From assembly GCA_964371585.1 (NCBI GenBank), contig CAYJMD010000008.1, forward strand, positions 1-53,770: a stretch of 53,770 nucleotides of DNA, written 5' to 3'. A model generated the notes under the pieces. That model was not told the DNA's origin and did not search any database. It saw nothing but the letters and a program-made list of their open reading frames with translations. This DNA comes from RGIG5057 sp964371585. Lineage in GTDB: Bacteria > Bacillota > Clostridia > TANB77 > CAG-465. Both the position numbers and the translations under genes were made by a program. Of the stretch, positions 7,550 through 14,987 are shown one piece after another. Positions within the stretch are counted from its first letter, which is position 1. Every line of letters begins with the position of its first letter.

Positions 7550-8458
7550 TTACTCTTCATCTAACTTATAGTACATTACTCCTATAATAATAAATGAAAG
7601 TATATTAATATTTAATATTATTTTACCTATAAACTCTGATGTTATAAGAGTAAAATTTTCAGAGTTTAGTATTACAAAATTAACTAATATATATATATTT
7701 ATACATATTAATATAATCATAATCATTTTCGAATAAAATATGTTTTGTTTTTCTTGCTCGTTTCTTAAATTAATATTCAGTTGTAATTTCGCATATTTAT
7801 CCAGTATATTTGTTATATCTCCACCTACACTAACATTGTATTGCAATAATGAAATACATTCTGATATTTTAGCTATATTTATATTATTCTTAAGCATTTC
7901 AAAACTATCATAAATACTTATTCCATTTAAAACAGAAATATTAAATAGATCAATGTACTTTTTTAAAGGTTCTTGTACATAACTCTTTTCCATTGCTGAA
8001 ACAATGTTATTATCAATAGATGTATATGTTTTAAGTGATAACAGATACGCTGGAAATATTTCTTTTATTTTATCTTTTTTCTTTTTTAAAGCAATTTTTA
8101 TAACAATATATGGAATATTAAAAGCTATAAATGAAAGTATAAATGATGTAGATATTATTCCAAATGTACTCATACTTAAAGTATATACAAAAATAGCTAT
8201 ACCAATAGATGTTATAATAGAAGTTAGTGATGATATTATATTTACATTTTTTAAATAATATTTAATATCTAATTCACTAATATTTTTTTCTAAATTATTT
8301 ATGTATTTTCTAAATGAATAGTTTTTTGATACAGCATTTTTAATACTTTGAATTCTAAACTTATCAAGTATTAAATTAAATATAAACTTAAGTACAATAT
8401 TAATAATTAAAATGTTAAATATTATAAATAATACTTGAATAATTTCTTTATATTCCAT
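7550..8458 (-). CDS. TadB/TadC-like (type II secretion F domain) membrane protein
   Basis: A 302-residue inner-membrane platform-type protein. Hydrophobic segments are at about residues 6-30, 75-97, 100-122, 245-265 and 275-297. The T2SSF-type cytoplasmic domain between them contains FPAYLLSLKTYTSIDNNIVSAMEKS and GGDITNILDKYAKLQLNINLRNEQEKQ. Such proteins couple the motion of a TadA/CpaF ATPase to a pilus or secretion channel. It overlaps the TadA-like gene by 11 bases. Tad loci normally carry both TadB and TadC; here only one copy is present. Assignment is by architecture, since the sequence is divergent. Confidence 0.72.
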   Translation of the reverse strand: MEYKEIIQVLFIIFNILIINIVLKFIFNLILDKFRIQSIKNAVSKNYSFRKYINNLEKNISELDIKYYLKNVNIISSLTSIITSIGIAIFVYTLSMSTFGIISTSFILSFIAFNIPYIVIKIALKKKKDKIKEIFPAYLLSLKTYTSIDNNIVSAMEKSYVQEPLKKYIDLFNISVLNGISIYDSFEMLKNNINIAKISECISLLQYNVSVGGDITNILDKYAKLQLNINLRNEQEKQNIFYSKMIMIILICINIYILVNFVILNSENFTLITSEFIGKIILNINILSFIIIGVMYYKLDEE

Positions 8459-9674
8459 TAACTCTTACCTCATCTTTTTTCAAACTTTTTTTCTTTTTAG
8501 TTGCATTTATATCATATACTTTTTTGTATTCCATGGTATCTGTTTCAAAATTTAAACTAAGTTTTATTATTTCATTTATTTTATAATCTTTCATATGTAT
8601 TATATAATCAACACTGCTAGCAATTAAGTTTTTTATAAATTTTTCAGTATATTGCTGGGCTTTAACATCTCTTTTGATTAATGTGACTAATCTATTTACA
8701 GTATTTGTTGCATTATTTGAATGCACAGTAGCAATACCCATATGCCCAGTTCCAATACTATCAAAAAACATCATTGTTTCACTGCCTTTAAGCTCTCCAA
8801 CTATGATAACATCATTACTCATTACTAAAGCTTGTTTCATGAGCATTTCTAAATTGATAGTATTTTTTTCTCTTCCTTCTAAAATTTCACGCTGAATTAT
8901 ATTCCTAGAGTTTAAGTATAATTCTGCTGTTTCTTCATTACATGTAATAGCGAGCTCTTCTGGTAACTGCAGTATTAAGCATTTCATAAGAGTTGTTTTT
9001 CCACTTCCACCCTTTCCAGAAATCACAATATTAGAACGATTATTAATAATATCTTTAAGAAATTTTAATATTTTTAAATTAAACATTTCATGCTCTCTAT
9101 ATAATACATCTAAATTAATATTTAAATTATTTCTATGAATTCTTATTACTATATTAGGAGATAATGTATTTACTGGACTTATTCCTGCTTCTATTCTAAG
9201 GTTATATTTTTTATCACTAATAGTTATTATTGGTGTATCGTAATTAATTTTCCCTCCATTTTTTAAAACAATAAATCTTACATACTCTAAAAACTCTTCT
9301 TCTGAATCAAAGTATTCTTCTATCTTAAACCATTTACCTTTACGTTTTATATATATATGATCAAAACTTACAGCTCTTATATCACTGATACTACTATCAT
9401 CAATATATTTTTGTAATATATCATACCCAAACATTTGATCCGTTAGTTTTTTTATTATTTCAGTTATTTTATAATGATCTGATAAATTAAATTTTTCATA
9501 TAAATACTTTTTAACCTCATCTTCCAATAGTGCTTTATTATTTGATTTGAATATTTCTAGTTTTTCTTTGACTAAATATTTTTTTATACTTGATATACTT
9601 ATATCTTTTTGAGCATTTGCTGGTTCTTGAGTGTTTTTATTATTAATTTCCTTGTTTAGTAAGTTTATTATCAT
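8448..9674 (-). CDS. TadA/CpaF-family secretion ATPase (VirB11-like)
   Basis: Hexameric ATPase that powers assembly or retraction of Tad pili and related secretion machines. The 408-residue protein has an N-terminal domain (about 60-190), the Walker A GKGGSGKTT (220-228), an Asp box CNEETAELYL, a Walker B VIIVGELKGSE and a His box GHMGIATVHSNNATNTVNRL. All core motifs are intact, so it should be an active ATPase. AGGAG lies eight bases before the ATG at 9674. It overlaps both neighbours (32 bases with the TadZ-like gene, 11 with the TadB/C-like gene), indicating tight translational coupling. Confidence 0.88.
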   Translation of the reverse strand: MIINLLNKEINNKNTQEPANAQKDISISSIKKYLVKEKLEIFKSNNKALLEDEVKKYLYEKFNLSDHYKITEIIKKLTDQMFGYDILQKYIDDSSISDIRAVSFDHIYIKRKGKWFKIEEYFDSEEEFLEYVRFIVLKNGGKINYDTPIITISDKKYNLRIEAGISPVNTLSPNIVIRIHRNNLNINLDVLYREHEMFNLKILKFLKDIINNRSNIVISGKGGSGKTTLMKCLILQLPEELAITCNEETAELYLNSRNIIQREILEGREKNTINLEMLMKQALVMSNDVIIVGELKGSETMMFFDSIGTGHMGIATVHSNNATNTVNRLVTLIKRDVKAQQYTEKFIKNLIASSVDYIIHMKDYKINEIIKLSLNFETDTMEYKKVYDINATKKKKSLKKDEVRVNGI

Positions 9675-10911
9675 ATGGTCTACTCCTTTTAGAATTATCT
9701 ATTAAAGACTTAATTTTATTTTTTATAGGTAGAAACTTGTCTAATATATTATTATCACTCTTATTGTTTTTTAAATCTATTTCTTCATAATCTACACAAC
9801 TCTCCATATTTATACTGCTTTCTAATTGTGTATTATAGTTAATAGTGTTTATAATTGTATATCCATATAATATCTGTGATATTTCTTTATTAGATAGAGA
9901 ATTTTTAGTAGACTTATTAATAATAATATTTATTATCTCTTTAGGTATATCAAAATGTTTTGTTATAAATTCAAGATATCTTATAGATTGTCTAAGACTT
10001 AAATAATTTGGATTAACTACAAAAATAATTTTAGTAGCATAATTTAAAGTGAATGAAACTACATCAATAAAAGGAAATGATGGAAGATCAACAATGATAG
10101 TATTATAGTTTTTATTTAACTCATTGTAAATCTTTAAATAGTGATTAGTATTTATTTTGTTTTTATATTCGTACATACTAGTATTGTTTAATATATATGA
10201 AATAGAGTTTTTCTTAATTGTTGCATTAGAAATTATAGAATTTATACTTTTGTTTAATTCTATTTCATGAGCAATTTTGGACACACTAGAATCATTAGAA
10301 TGAAGATTGTTTAAAATATCTATAGATGAGTTTTCAAAATCCATATCAACCAAACAAGTTTTACTTTTATATTTATAACAAAAATTTTTACTTAATAAGT
10401 CTGATATGTATGATTTACCACTGCCTGAAGCTCCATAAACTGCTATGAACTCTTTCTTTAAATCTAACTCTTGTTCATGTTTATGAATATCTCTAATACT
10501 GGGCTCATATTTATACTTATATATGAGTTTAGAATCCTGTGTAATATTGTTTAATATGATTGTTGGATCATACTCAGTAGCTTCTATTATATTAAATATT
10601 TCATTACTAAGTAATATCTTTTTAATACTCTCTGATAATCTGCTGGTAAAATATATAATTTTTATTTTTTTTGATATCATTTTAATTTGTTCAATATACT
10701 TTTCTGTATTTATATTTCCAGATAAATTTTCTGTAGTTATAAGTACTAATTCTTCGCTTTTATTTAGATTTTTATTTATTTTATGAAGTAATTCTACAGT
10801 CTCTTCTCTAGTAGTTATATCATAATTATACACAAATTTATTTGTATCTTTTTCTATTTTTAATTTTATATCCTCAAACGCTTTTTCATTATTAATTGCT
10901 ATTATTATCAT
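9643..10911 (-). CDS. TadZ/CpaE-like P-loop ATPase
   Basis: A 422-residue protein with an N-terminal receiver-like domain (about 1-120: MIIIAINNEKAFEDI...ELVLITTENLSG...KIKIIYFTSR) and a C-terminal MinD/ParA-type ATPase domain. It carries a P-loop GASGSGKS (about 160-167), LVDMDFENSS (Walker A'-like) and NTIIVDLPSF (Walker B). TadZ/CpaE proteins place Tad machines at a cell site. Unusually, the P-loop lacks the KGG signature lysine of ParA/MinD proteins. The start is the ATG at 10909-10911, five bases after GGAGG, rather than a TTG further upstream. It overlaps the virB4-like gene by 20 bases. Confidence 0.8.
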   Translation of the reverse strand: MIIIAINNEKAFEDIKLKIEKDTNKFVYNYDITTREETVELLHKINKNLNKSEELVLITTENLSGNINTEKYIEQIKMISKKIKIIYFTSRLSESIKKILLSNEIFNIIEATEYDPTIILNNITQDSKLIYKYKYEPSIRDIHKHEQELDLKKEFIAVYGASGSGKSYISDLLSKNFCYKYKSKTCLVDMDFENSSIDILNNLHSNDSSVSKIAHEIELNKSINSIISNATIKKNSISYILNNTSMYEYKNKINTNHYLKIYNELNKNYNTIIVDLPSFPFIDVVSFTLNYATKIIFVVNPNYLSLRQSIRYLEFITKHFDIPKEIINIIINKSTKNSLSNKEISQILYGYTIINTINYNTQLESSINMESCVDYEEIDLKNNKSDNNILDKFLPIKNKIKSLIDNSKRSRPYDNKLTKQGN

Positions 10912-12634
10912 TGCTACCTCCTTCAATAATCAACTTTTCTCTATTTCTAGTTATAGCTTTCATTTCAATTATATTAGAATCAAAACATAACACACAATTT
11001 CCTTTTGCTAGAAGATTAATTTTATTTACTAAATTTTCATTTATAATTCCTGCTTTAAACAAATTATCTTTATCACTATATTGCATTTTAAAAAACAAAC
11101 TAAATGCTGAATTATTAATGATTGATTCCCCTAGTTTACCAAAATTTTGCATAAATATATCATTAATATCCTGCGTGATCACCATTATTCCTGCATTATT
11201 TTTTCTAATTGTTTTAAACAATTCTAGTATTTTTTCTTTTAATAATATATTATTAGAAATTAATTTCCAAAACTCATCTATATATATTATGGTTTTTTCT
11301 TTATTTTTTTCTATTAACATAGATATCTCATTAAGTAATACTATAGATGTCAATTGCAATTTTAAACTATCCATATTACTTAAATTAAAACTAATTAATT
11401 CACTATCAATATTAAAAGTAGATTTATTACAAAAAAATGGAAAATATTTTTCAATGTACTTAAGTTTAAGTATAAGTGATTTAATATTTTGTTTATTATT
11501 ACATTGTTTAACATCTTCTAATAATTTAATTAAATTTTTAATTGTCGGGAATTCAGATTCATCTTTAATTGTTTTTTCTAGGTACAACTTATTATCCTTA
11601 TATACTGATTCGATATTTTCATTTATTTTGAAATCTAAATATAGTTTCTTTAAAAAATCTATAAGTATTACTTTTTCATTTACTAACAATTCATCTATAA
11701 TCAGTATTGCTATATATTCAACAATATTACTTATTTTACTATCAATAAAATTATTACTTTTAAGATCATACTTCCTTATCTGCAAAATATTATATGAAAA
11801 ATCATAACTGTTACAATTAATTATAGTACCTTCGCAAGATTTAACTACATTCGAATATTCATTTTCAACATCGAAAATAAAGCCTTTTACTCCTATATTA
11901 TTATTTCTAAGTATGATTGATTTAGTAAAAAAAGATTTACCACTACCTGAACTACCAAAAACACATATATTAGAATTTAAATATTTATTACTAAATAAAT
12001 CTATTAATAATACTCCATTATCACTAGTTTTACCAAATAATATACCTTCTGAGTCTAATATACTTTTTGTATAAAATGGAAATAAATTAGTAACATTAGA
12101 AGTTGTTAAAACATTTACATATTTATTTAAATAATTATGTACATTCTCTGTTAATACTGTTGATAAGTACCCCTCTAAATTTCTAAAATTTAACTTAATT
12201 GTCTTAATATTTTTTGAATACAATATATTTCTTATTTTATTTATATTATCTCTAAGCTCTTCTATAGTATCTGATGTCACAGTTACAAAATGGTATACCT
12301 TATATACTTCTTCATTATTTAACTGTATCTCTTTTCTTAAATTTATCATATCTTCAGTAGATTTATTTAATATATCAAAATCTACTCTATTTTTAGATAT
12401 ATCTTTAACTTCAACTTTTGATGAAGCTAGATTATATGATAATGCTTTTAAAACACTTCTTACATCCTCTTTTATTATATACATTTTGGATATATATTTA
12501 ATATTTTTTGGTAATATTTCGTCTAAAAATATTATACTAGGCATATATGCTATTATCGATATAGTACTTATATATTTACCTTGTACATTTATATATTCGA
12601 AATTATTGTTATCTATATACTCTGGGTATTTAAT
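10892..12634 (-). CDS. VirB4/TraC-family conjugation-type ATPase
   Basis: Type IV secretion VirB4-type ATPase, 580 residues with the start chosen here. The N-terminal segment EYINVQGKYISTISIIAYMP resembles the opening of VirB4 proteins. The ATPase domain has Walker A GSSGSGKS (about 227-234), FDVENEY, Walker B TIIYIDEFWK (about 448-457) and a VITQDIND motif near 485. The nominal ATG at 12544 has no ribosome binding site. AGGAG at 12642-12646 precedes, by seven bases, an in-frame ATT (12632-12634) that restores the N-terminal motif. Next to Tad-type rather than VirB6/8/10 partners, its role is unclear; a conjugative function looks unlikely without a relaxase or coupling protein nearby. Confidence 0.85.
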   Translation of the reverse strand: MKYPEYIDNNNFEYINVQGKYISTISIIAYMPSIIFLDEILPKNIKYISKMYIIKEDVRSVLKALSYNLASSKVEVKDISKNRVDFDILNKSTEDMINLRKEIQLNNEEVYKVYHFVTVTSDTIEELRDNINKIRNILYSKNIKTIKLNFRNLEGYLSTVLTENVHNYLNKYVNVLTTSNVTNLFPFYTKSILDSEGILFGKTSDNGVLLIDLFSNKYLNSNICVFGSSGSGKSFFTKSIILRNNNIGVKGFIFDVENEYSNVVKSCEGTIINCNSYDFSYNILQIRKYDLKSNNFIDSKISNIVEYIAILIIDELLVNEKVILIDFLKKLYLDFKINENIESVYKDNKLYLEKTIKDESEFPTIKNLIKLLEDVKQCNNKQNIKSLILKLKYIEKYFPFFCNKSTFNIDSELISFNLSNMDSLKLQLTSIVLLNEISMLIEKNKEKTIIYIDEFWKLISNNILLKEKILELFKTIRKNNAGIMVITQDINDIFMQNFGKLGESIINNSAFSLFFKMQYSDKDNLFKAGIINENLVNKINLLAKGNCVLCFDSNIIEMKAITRNREKLIIEGGSNDNNSN

Positions 12635-12644
12635 ATTATCACTC

Positions 12645-13112
12645 CTATCTATTTAATAAATTTTGTAATATTTTTTTATCACATATTCTATTTATTTTAA
12701 CACCTAGATTATTAAGTGAATTCATTATATTGTCAATTTCTTTGCTTTTTATAATAGAATTCACTTTTACACATATATAGTATTTTGTTAATACTATATT
12801 ATCCATTATTAAAATCTCTCTTAATTCATCACTTATATACTGATTATGTTCAATATTTGTGATTTTATTGTCCATATATATACTGAAATTAAAATTAACT
12901 ATTTTAATAAATTCATAATATAATTTATTAATTCTTTTAATATCAGTATTCTCATTAATAAAAACAGGATCAACATGATATATAATTAATATTTCACCAC
13001 ATTTTAAGACAATATGATCATCGTTGATTAGTTTAATATTATACAGTTCTGATATGTCACTAATGTTATAATTATCTAATACATGTTTATTAATATTTAT
13101 TTTTTTTATAAT
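12645..13112 (-). CDS. Small protein upstream of virB4-like gene; resembles a split VirB4 N-terminal domain
   Basis: A 155-residue protein whose only good ribosome binding site, GGAGG at 13120-13124, is followed seven bases later by ATT (13110-13112); no in-frame ATG occurs before residue 80. The sequence has the pattern of the N-terminal part of Gram-positive VirB4-like ATPases: a strand for a hydrophobic ligand-like fold (DDHIVLKCGEILIIYHVDP), then INKLYYEFIKIVNFNFSIYM, and a later YYICVKVNSIIKSKEID...LNNLGVKINRI. This resemblance is by eye and tentative. It is the first gene of the operon, and its stop codon abuts the ribosome binding site of the virB4-like gene. Confidence 0.65.
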   Translation of the reverse strand: MIKKININKHVLDNYNISDISELYNIKLINDDHIVLKCGEILIIYHVDPVFINENTDIKRINKLYYEFIKIVNFNFSIYMDNKITNIEHNQYISDELREILIMDNIVLTKYYICVKVNSIIKSKEIDNIMNSLNNLGVKINRICDKKILQNLLNR

Positions 13113-13129
13113 TCTATCACCTCCTTATT

Positions 13130-13157
13130 CACAATTATTTTATTATTGCATAAACTA
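13130..13157 (+). promoter_or_regulatory. SigK-type promoter of the 57-aa/181-aa/163-aa operon
   Basis: CACA (13130-13133), 15 bases, CATAAACTA (13149-13157), an exact match to CATANNNTA with the same spacing as at yabG. A transcript from about 13164 would reach the AGGAG at 13175-13179. No convincing SigA promoter is present. Confidence 0.5.
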
Positions 13158-13172
13158 TTTATATAAATATCC
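13145..13172 (-). promoter_or_regulatory. Possible SigE-type promoter of the VirB4/Tad-like operon
   Basis: Minus strand GGATATT (13166-13172), 13 bases, TATGCAAT (13145-13152). Matches to the SigE elements KMATATT and CATACAMT are 6/7 and 6/8. Its -10 overlaps that of the divergent promoter. Weak on its own. Confidence 0.35.
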
Positions 13173-13187
13173 AAAGGAGTGATGTAA

Positions 13188-13361
13188 ATGAATAACATGT
13201 TAAATCCCAAACTTTTACAGCTATTATCAGGGTTAGATAGAAGTAAAATTGAAGAAGTTAGTAAGGTGATTGGTAATATGTCAAAAGATGATTTATCTAA
13301 TATAGTTAATATGCTAGGTAAAAATATTAATTCAAACACTAATAATAGTAATAACAAGTAG
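13188..13361 (+). CDS. Small helical protein, 57 aa
   Basis: Starts MNNMLNPKLLQLL and ends in an Asn-rich tail (NINSNTNNSNNK). The central part LSGLDRSKIEEVSKVIGNMSKDDLSNIVNMLGKN forms two amphipathic helices. AGGAG at 13175-13179 lies eight bases before the ATG. No family is recognised. It opens a three-gene plus-strand operon that diverges from the VirB4/Tad-like operon, and the Asn-rich composition is shared with the next gene. Confidence 0.72.
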   Translation: MNNMLNPKLLQLLSGLDRSKIEEVSKVIGNMSKDDLSNIVNMLGKNINSNTNNSNNK

Positions 13362-13375
13362 CAGTAATTATTGTT

Positions 13376-13921
13376 ATGGAAAATCAAGATAATAATAATA
13401 ATAATAAAACTGATTATTTATTTGAATTAATACAAAATATCCAATCAAAAATGGATTCTTCAGAACCTAATAACAATATACATAATAATAGTAGTAGTAA
13501 TAGTAATAATATTGAGCAAACTAATGAGAATAATAATTTCTTAAACGACATAAACAATCTACTAAATAATTTTTCAAATACAAACGATAATAGTAGCAAT
13601 GGTACTTTAAAACAAGATGATAACGCTAATTTTGATCTAAACTCTATACTTAAAAATATTGACTTTTCAAATATAGCTTCTACTATAAATGAAAATTCTA
13701 ATAATAATGAGACAAATGAATCAGAAAATGGTTTTAATTTTGATAATCTACAAAATATATTAGGTGGCTTTACCAGAAAAGATCCTCGTAAAGAATTATT
13801 ACTTGCTTTAAAACCATTTTTAAGACAATCAAGACAAGATAAAATCAATGAATATATTGGCTACTTAACAATAGGTAGTGCACTTGGAATATTTAATAAA
13901 AAAGAAAATAGGGGGGATTAA
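13376..13921 (+). CDS. Asn-rich protein with conserved-looking C-terminal helix pair, 181 aa
   Basis: Residues 1-125 are low complexity: runs of Asn, Ser and Asp with short hydrophobic islands (DYLFELIQNIQSKM, FLNDINNLLNNF, DLNSILKNIDFSNIA). The last 50 residues are different: a DPRKELLLALKPFLRQSRQD helix followed by KINEYIGYLTIGSALGIF. That tail has the look of a conserved domain, but I cannot name it. There is no signal peptide. The ribosome binding site is poor, so translation may depend on the 57-aa gene ending 14 bases upstream. SigK-type control of the operon would suggest a spore-surface role; this is inference. Confidence 0.7.
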   Translation: MENQDNNNNNKTDYLFELIQNIQSKMDSSEPNNNIHNNSSSNSNNIEQTNENNNFLNDINNLLNNFSNTNDNSSNGTLKQDDNANFDLNSILKNIDFSNIASTINENSNNNETNESENGFNFDNLQNILGGFTRKDPRKELLLALKPFLRQSRQDKINEYIGYLTIGSALGIFNKKENRGD

Positions 13922-13922
13922 T

Positions 13923-14414
13923 ATGAATAGTTTTTTTCAAAGAGAAAATTATTATACTTATTCTCCTTTTTCATATTATGGTAGAACAAAATTAAGTAAT
14001 AGTTATGATATTTATGGAAATAGCAAAATAAATTTAAATAATAATAAATTAAAAGCATTAAATGATATTGAGGTCTCAAGAGACATAAATAAAGAATTTA
14101 AAAATAATGAAATAAAAAATAATAATGATACCAAGCAAGCTAAAGAGCCATATACCAATAAAAATAGTACTGACTCTAATACTCGCTCAGGCATAAACCT
14201 TGGACCAATAAGTATTAGCAAAAATGGACTTTCCATTTTTGGAATTCATTTAAAAATAGACGACATAATTATATTATGTTTAATCATATTTTTAATAGCT
14301 GAAAAAAATATAGATTACATGTTACTAATAATATTAGCACTAATATTATTTGACTTATCTTTTGATACTATAAAAAAATCAAACATCATAGGTGGCTTAT
14401 TTGATGCCACTTAA
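13923..14414 (+). CDS. Tail-anchored membrane protein with disordered N-terminus, 163 aa
   Basis: GGGGG six bases ahead of ATG 13923 sets the start, one base after the stop of the previous gene; an earlier in-frame TTG lacks a site. Residues 1-90 are Tyr/Asn/Lys-rich and probably unstructured (YYTYSPFSYYGRTKLSNSYD). Residues 90-110 (GINLGPISISKNGLSIFGI) are more ordered. Two hydrophobic helices (about 115-128 and 132-147) lie near the C-terminus. Unknown function. Its last 18 bases overlap the end of the convergent Spo0E-like gene. Confidence 0.72.
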   Translation: MNSFFQRENYYTYSPFSYYGRTKLSNSYDIYGNSKINLNNNKLKALNDIEVSRDINKEFKNNEIKNNNDTKQAKEPYTNKNSTDSNTRSGINLGPISISKNGLSIFGIHLKIDDIIILCLIIFLIAEKNIDYMLLIILALILFDLSFDTIKKSNIIGGLFDAT

Positions 14415-14552
14415 TCCATAACTTTTATAATATTCAACAATAAGTTTATCTATTTCTGTGCTAGTCTTGAATAATACATCGTAATTTTCATTGTTTTCAA
14501 TTTGCTTGTTTAATTTATCTTTTAACATTTTTAATTTTTGTTCTACTACCAT
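14397..14552 (-). CDS. Spo0E-like aspartyl-phosphate phosphatase
   Basis: A 51-residue helical-hairpin protein of the Spo0E family, which dephosphorylates phosphorylated Spo0A and delays sporulation. The two helices are VVEQKLKMLKDKLNKQIEN and TSTEIDKLIVEYYK; the second carries the family signature (S-x-x-x-D, then LIVEYYK). The start is the ATG at 14550-14552 behind GGAAGG, since the upstream ATG has no ribosome binding site. It has a SigA promoter and a Spo0A-box-like site about 35 bases upstream of it. The 3' end overlaps the convergent membrane protein gene by 18 bases. Confidence 0.78.
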   Translation of the reverse strand: MVVEQKLKMLKDKLNKQIENNENYDVLFKTSTEIDKLIVEYYKSYGLSGIK

Positions 14553-14578
14553 AATATCATCCTTCCTATCTTGTCTAT

Positions 14579-14607
14579 ATAATACCATTTTTTTGTTATT
14601 TTGTCAA
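14579..14607 (-). promoter_or_regulatory. SigA promoter of the Spo0E-like gene
   Basis: Minus strand TTGACA (14602-14607), 17 bases, TATTAT (14579-14584). Confidence 0.75.
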
Positions 14608-14636
14608 TAATTTTAAAGGTACTTTCGGTCGCAAAT

Positions 14637-14643
14637 TTCGACA
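14637..14643 (-). promoter_or_regulatory. Possible Spo0A box upstream of the Spo0E-like gene
   Basis: The minus strand reads TGTCGAA, the core of the Spo0A binding site, 29 bases upstream of the -35 element. A Spo0A site here would form a feedback loop with its own phosphatase. Confidence 0.4.
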
Positions 14644-14840
14644 TTGATATTATATATTAAGATATTTTTTATTTAATCATTTTATATTTTTATTATATTC
14701 AAAAAAAATTTTTTTATACACTTTTCACAGTTTATGTGAACAAAAGCGATAAAAAAAAGCTGTATAAAATACTCATTATTTTTTGTCATTTTTTGCTGTT
14801 TTTTTTCACATTTTTTTTTAATTTTTTTTCATTTTTTTTA

Positions 14841-14869
14841 TTGACAACTTTTTTTTTACATGATATAAT
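14841..14869 (+). promoter_or_regulatory. Consensus SigA promoter of the nrd operon
   Basis: TTGACA (14841-14846), 17 bases, TATAAT (14864-14869). A perfect match. The stretch 14700-14840 before it is dominated by T-runs and holds no gene. Confidence 0.9.
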
Positions 14870-14881
14870 TCAAATCAAGAA

Positions 14882-14929
14882 GCACAATATGTTGTGTATC
14901 TGTATAAAACAAACCACTATAAATTGTGT
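14882..14929 (+). promoter_or_regulatory. Tandem NrdR boxes
   Basis: Two 16-base sites, 14882-14897 (GCACAATATGTTGTGT) and 14914-14929 (CCACTATAAATTGTGT), match the NrdR consensus ACACTATATATAGTGT at 12 and 13 positions. Their starts are 32 bases apart, about three helical turns, the usual NrdR arrangement. They lie just downstream of the -10, where bound NrdR would block transcription. Confidence 0.85.
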
Positions 14930-14939
14930 TTTAGGTTTT

Positions 14940-14954
14940 TATACATTATGTATA
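14940..14954. promoter_or_regulatory. Palindrome in nrdD leader
   Basis: TATACAT-T-ATGTATA, perfect 7-base arms around one base, between the NrdR boxes and the start codon. It may be a further operator; function unknown. Confidence 0.35.
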
Positions 14955-14987
14955 CAAACATATTTTATTCTTTTGAGGAGGAAGAAA

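Noticed and set aside
10896..11807. Long plus-strand ORF (303 codons) inside the virB4-like gene
   Set aside because: It is a mirror of the AT-rich coding strand, with Leu/Ser/Ile-rich composition and no family motif; the minus-strand gene has clear ATPase motifs.
6833..13112. Integrated conjugative element
   Set aside because: VirB4 alone suggested one, but there is no relaxase, coupling protein, integrase, attachment repeat or change of base composition, and flanking genes are ordinary chromosomal ones.
14700..14850. T-rich stretch as a structured RNA or riboswitch
   Set aside because: It is low-complexity sequence upstream of the promoter, with no stable pairing visible.
14736..14987. 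N-terminal extension of nrdD from an upstream GTG
   Set aside because: The extension would contain the consensus promoter and NrdR boxes, is full of Phe from T-runs, and an ideal ribosome binding site precedes the ATG at 14988.
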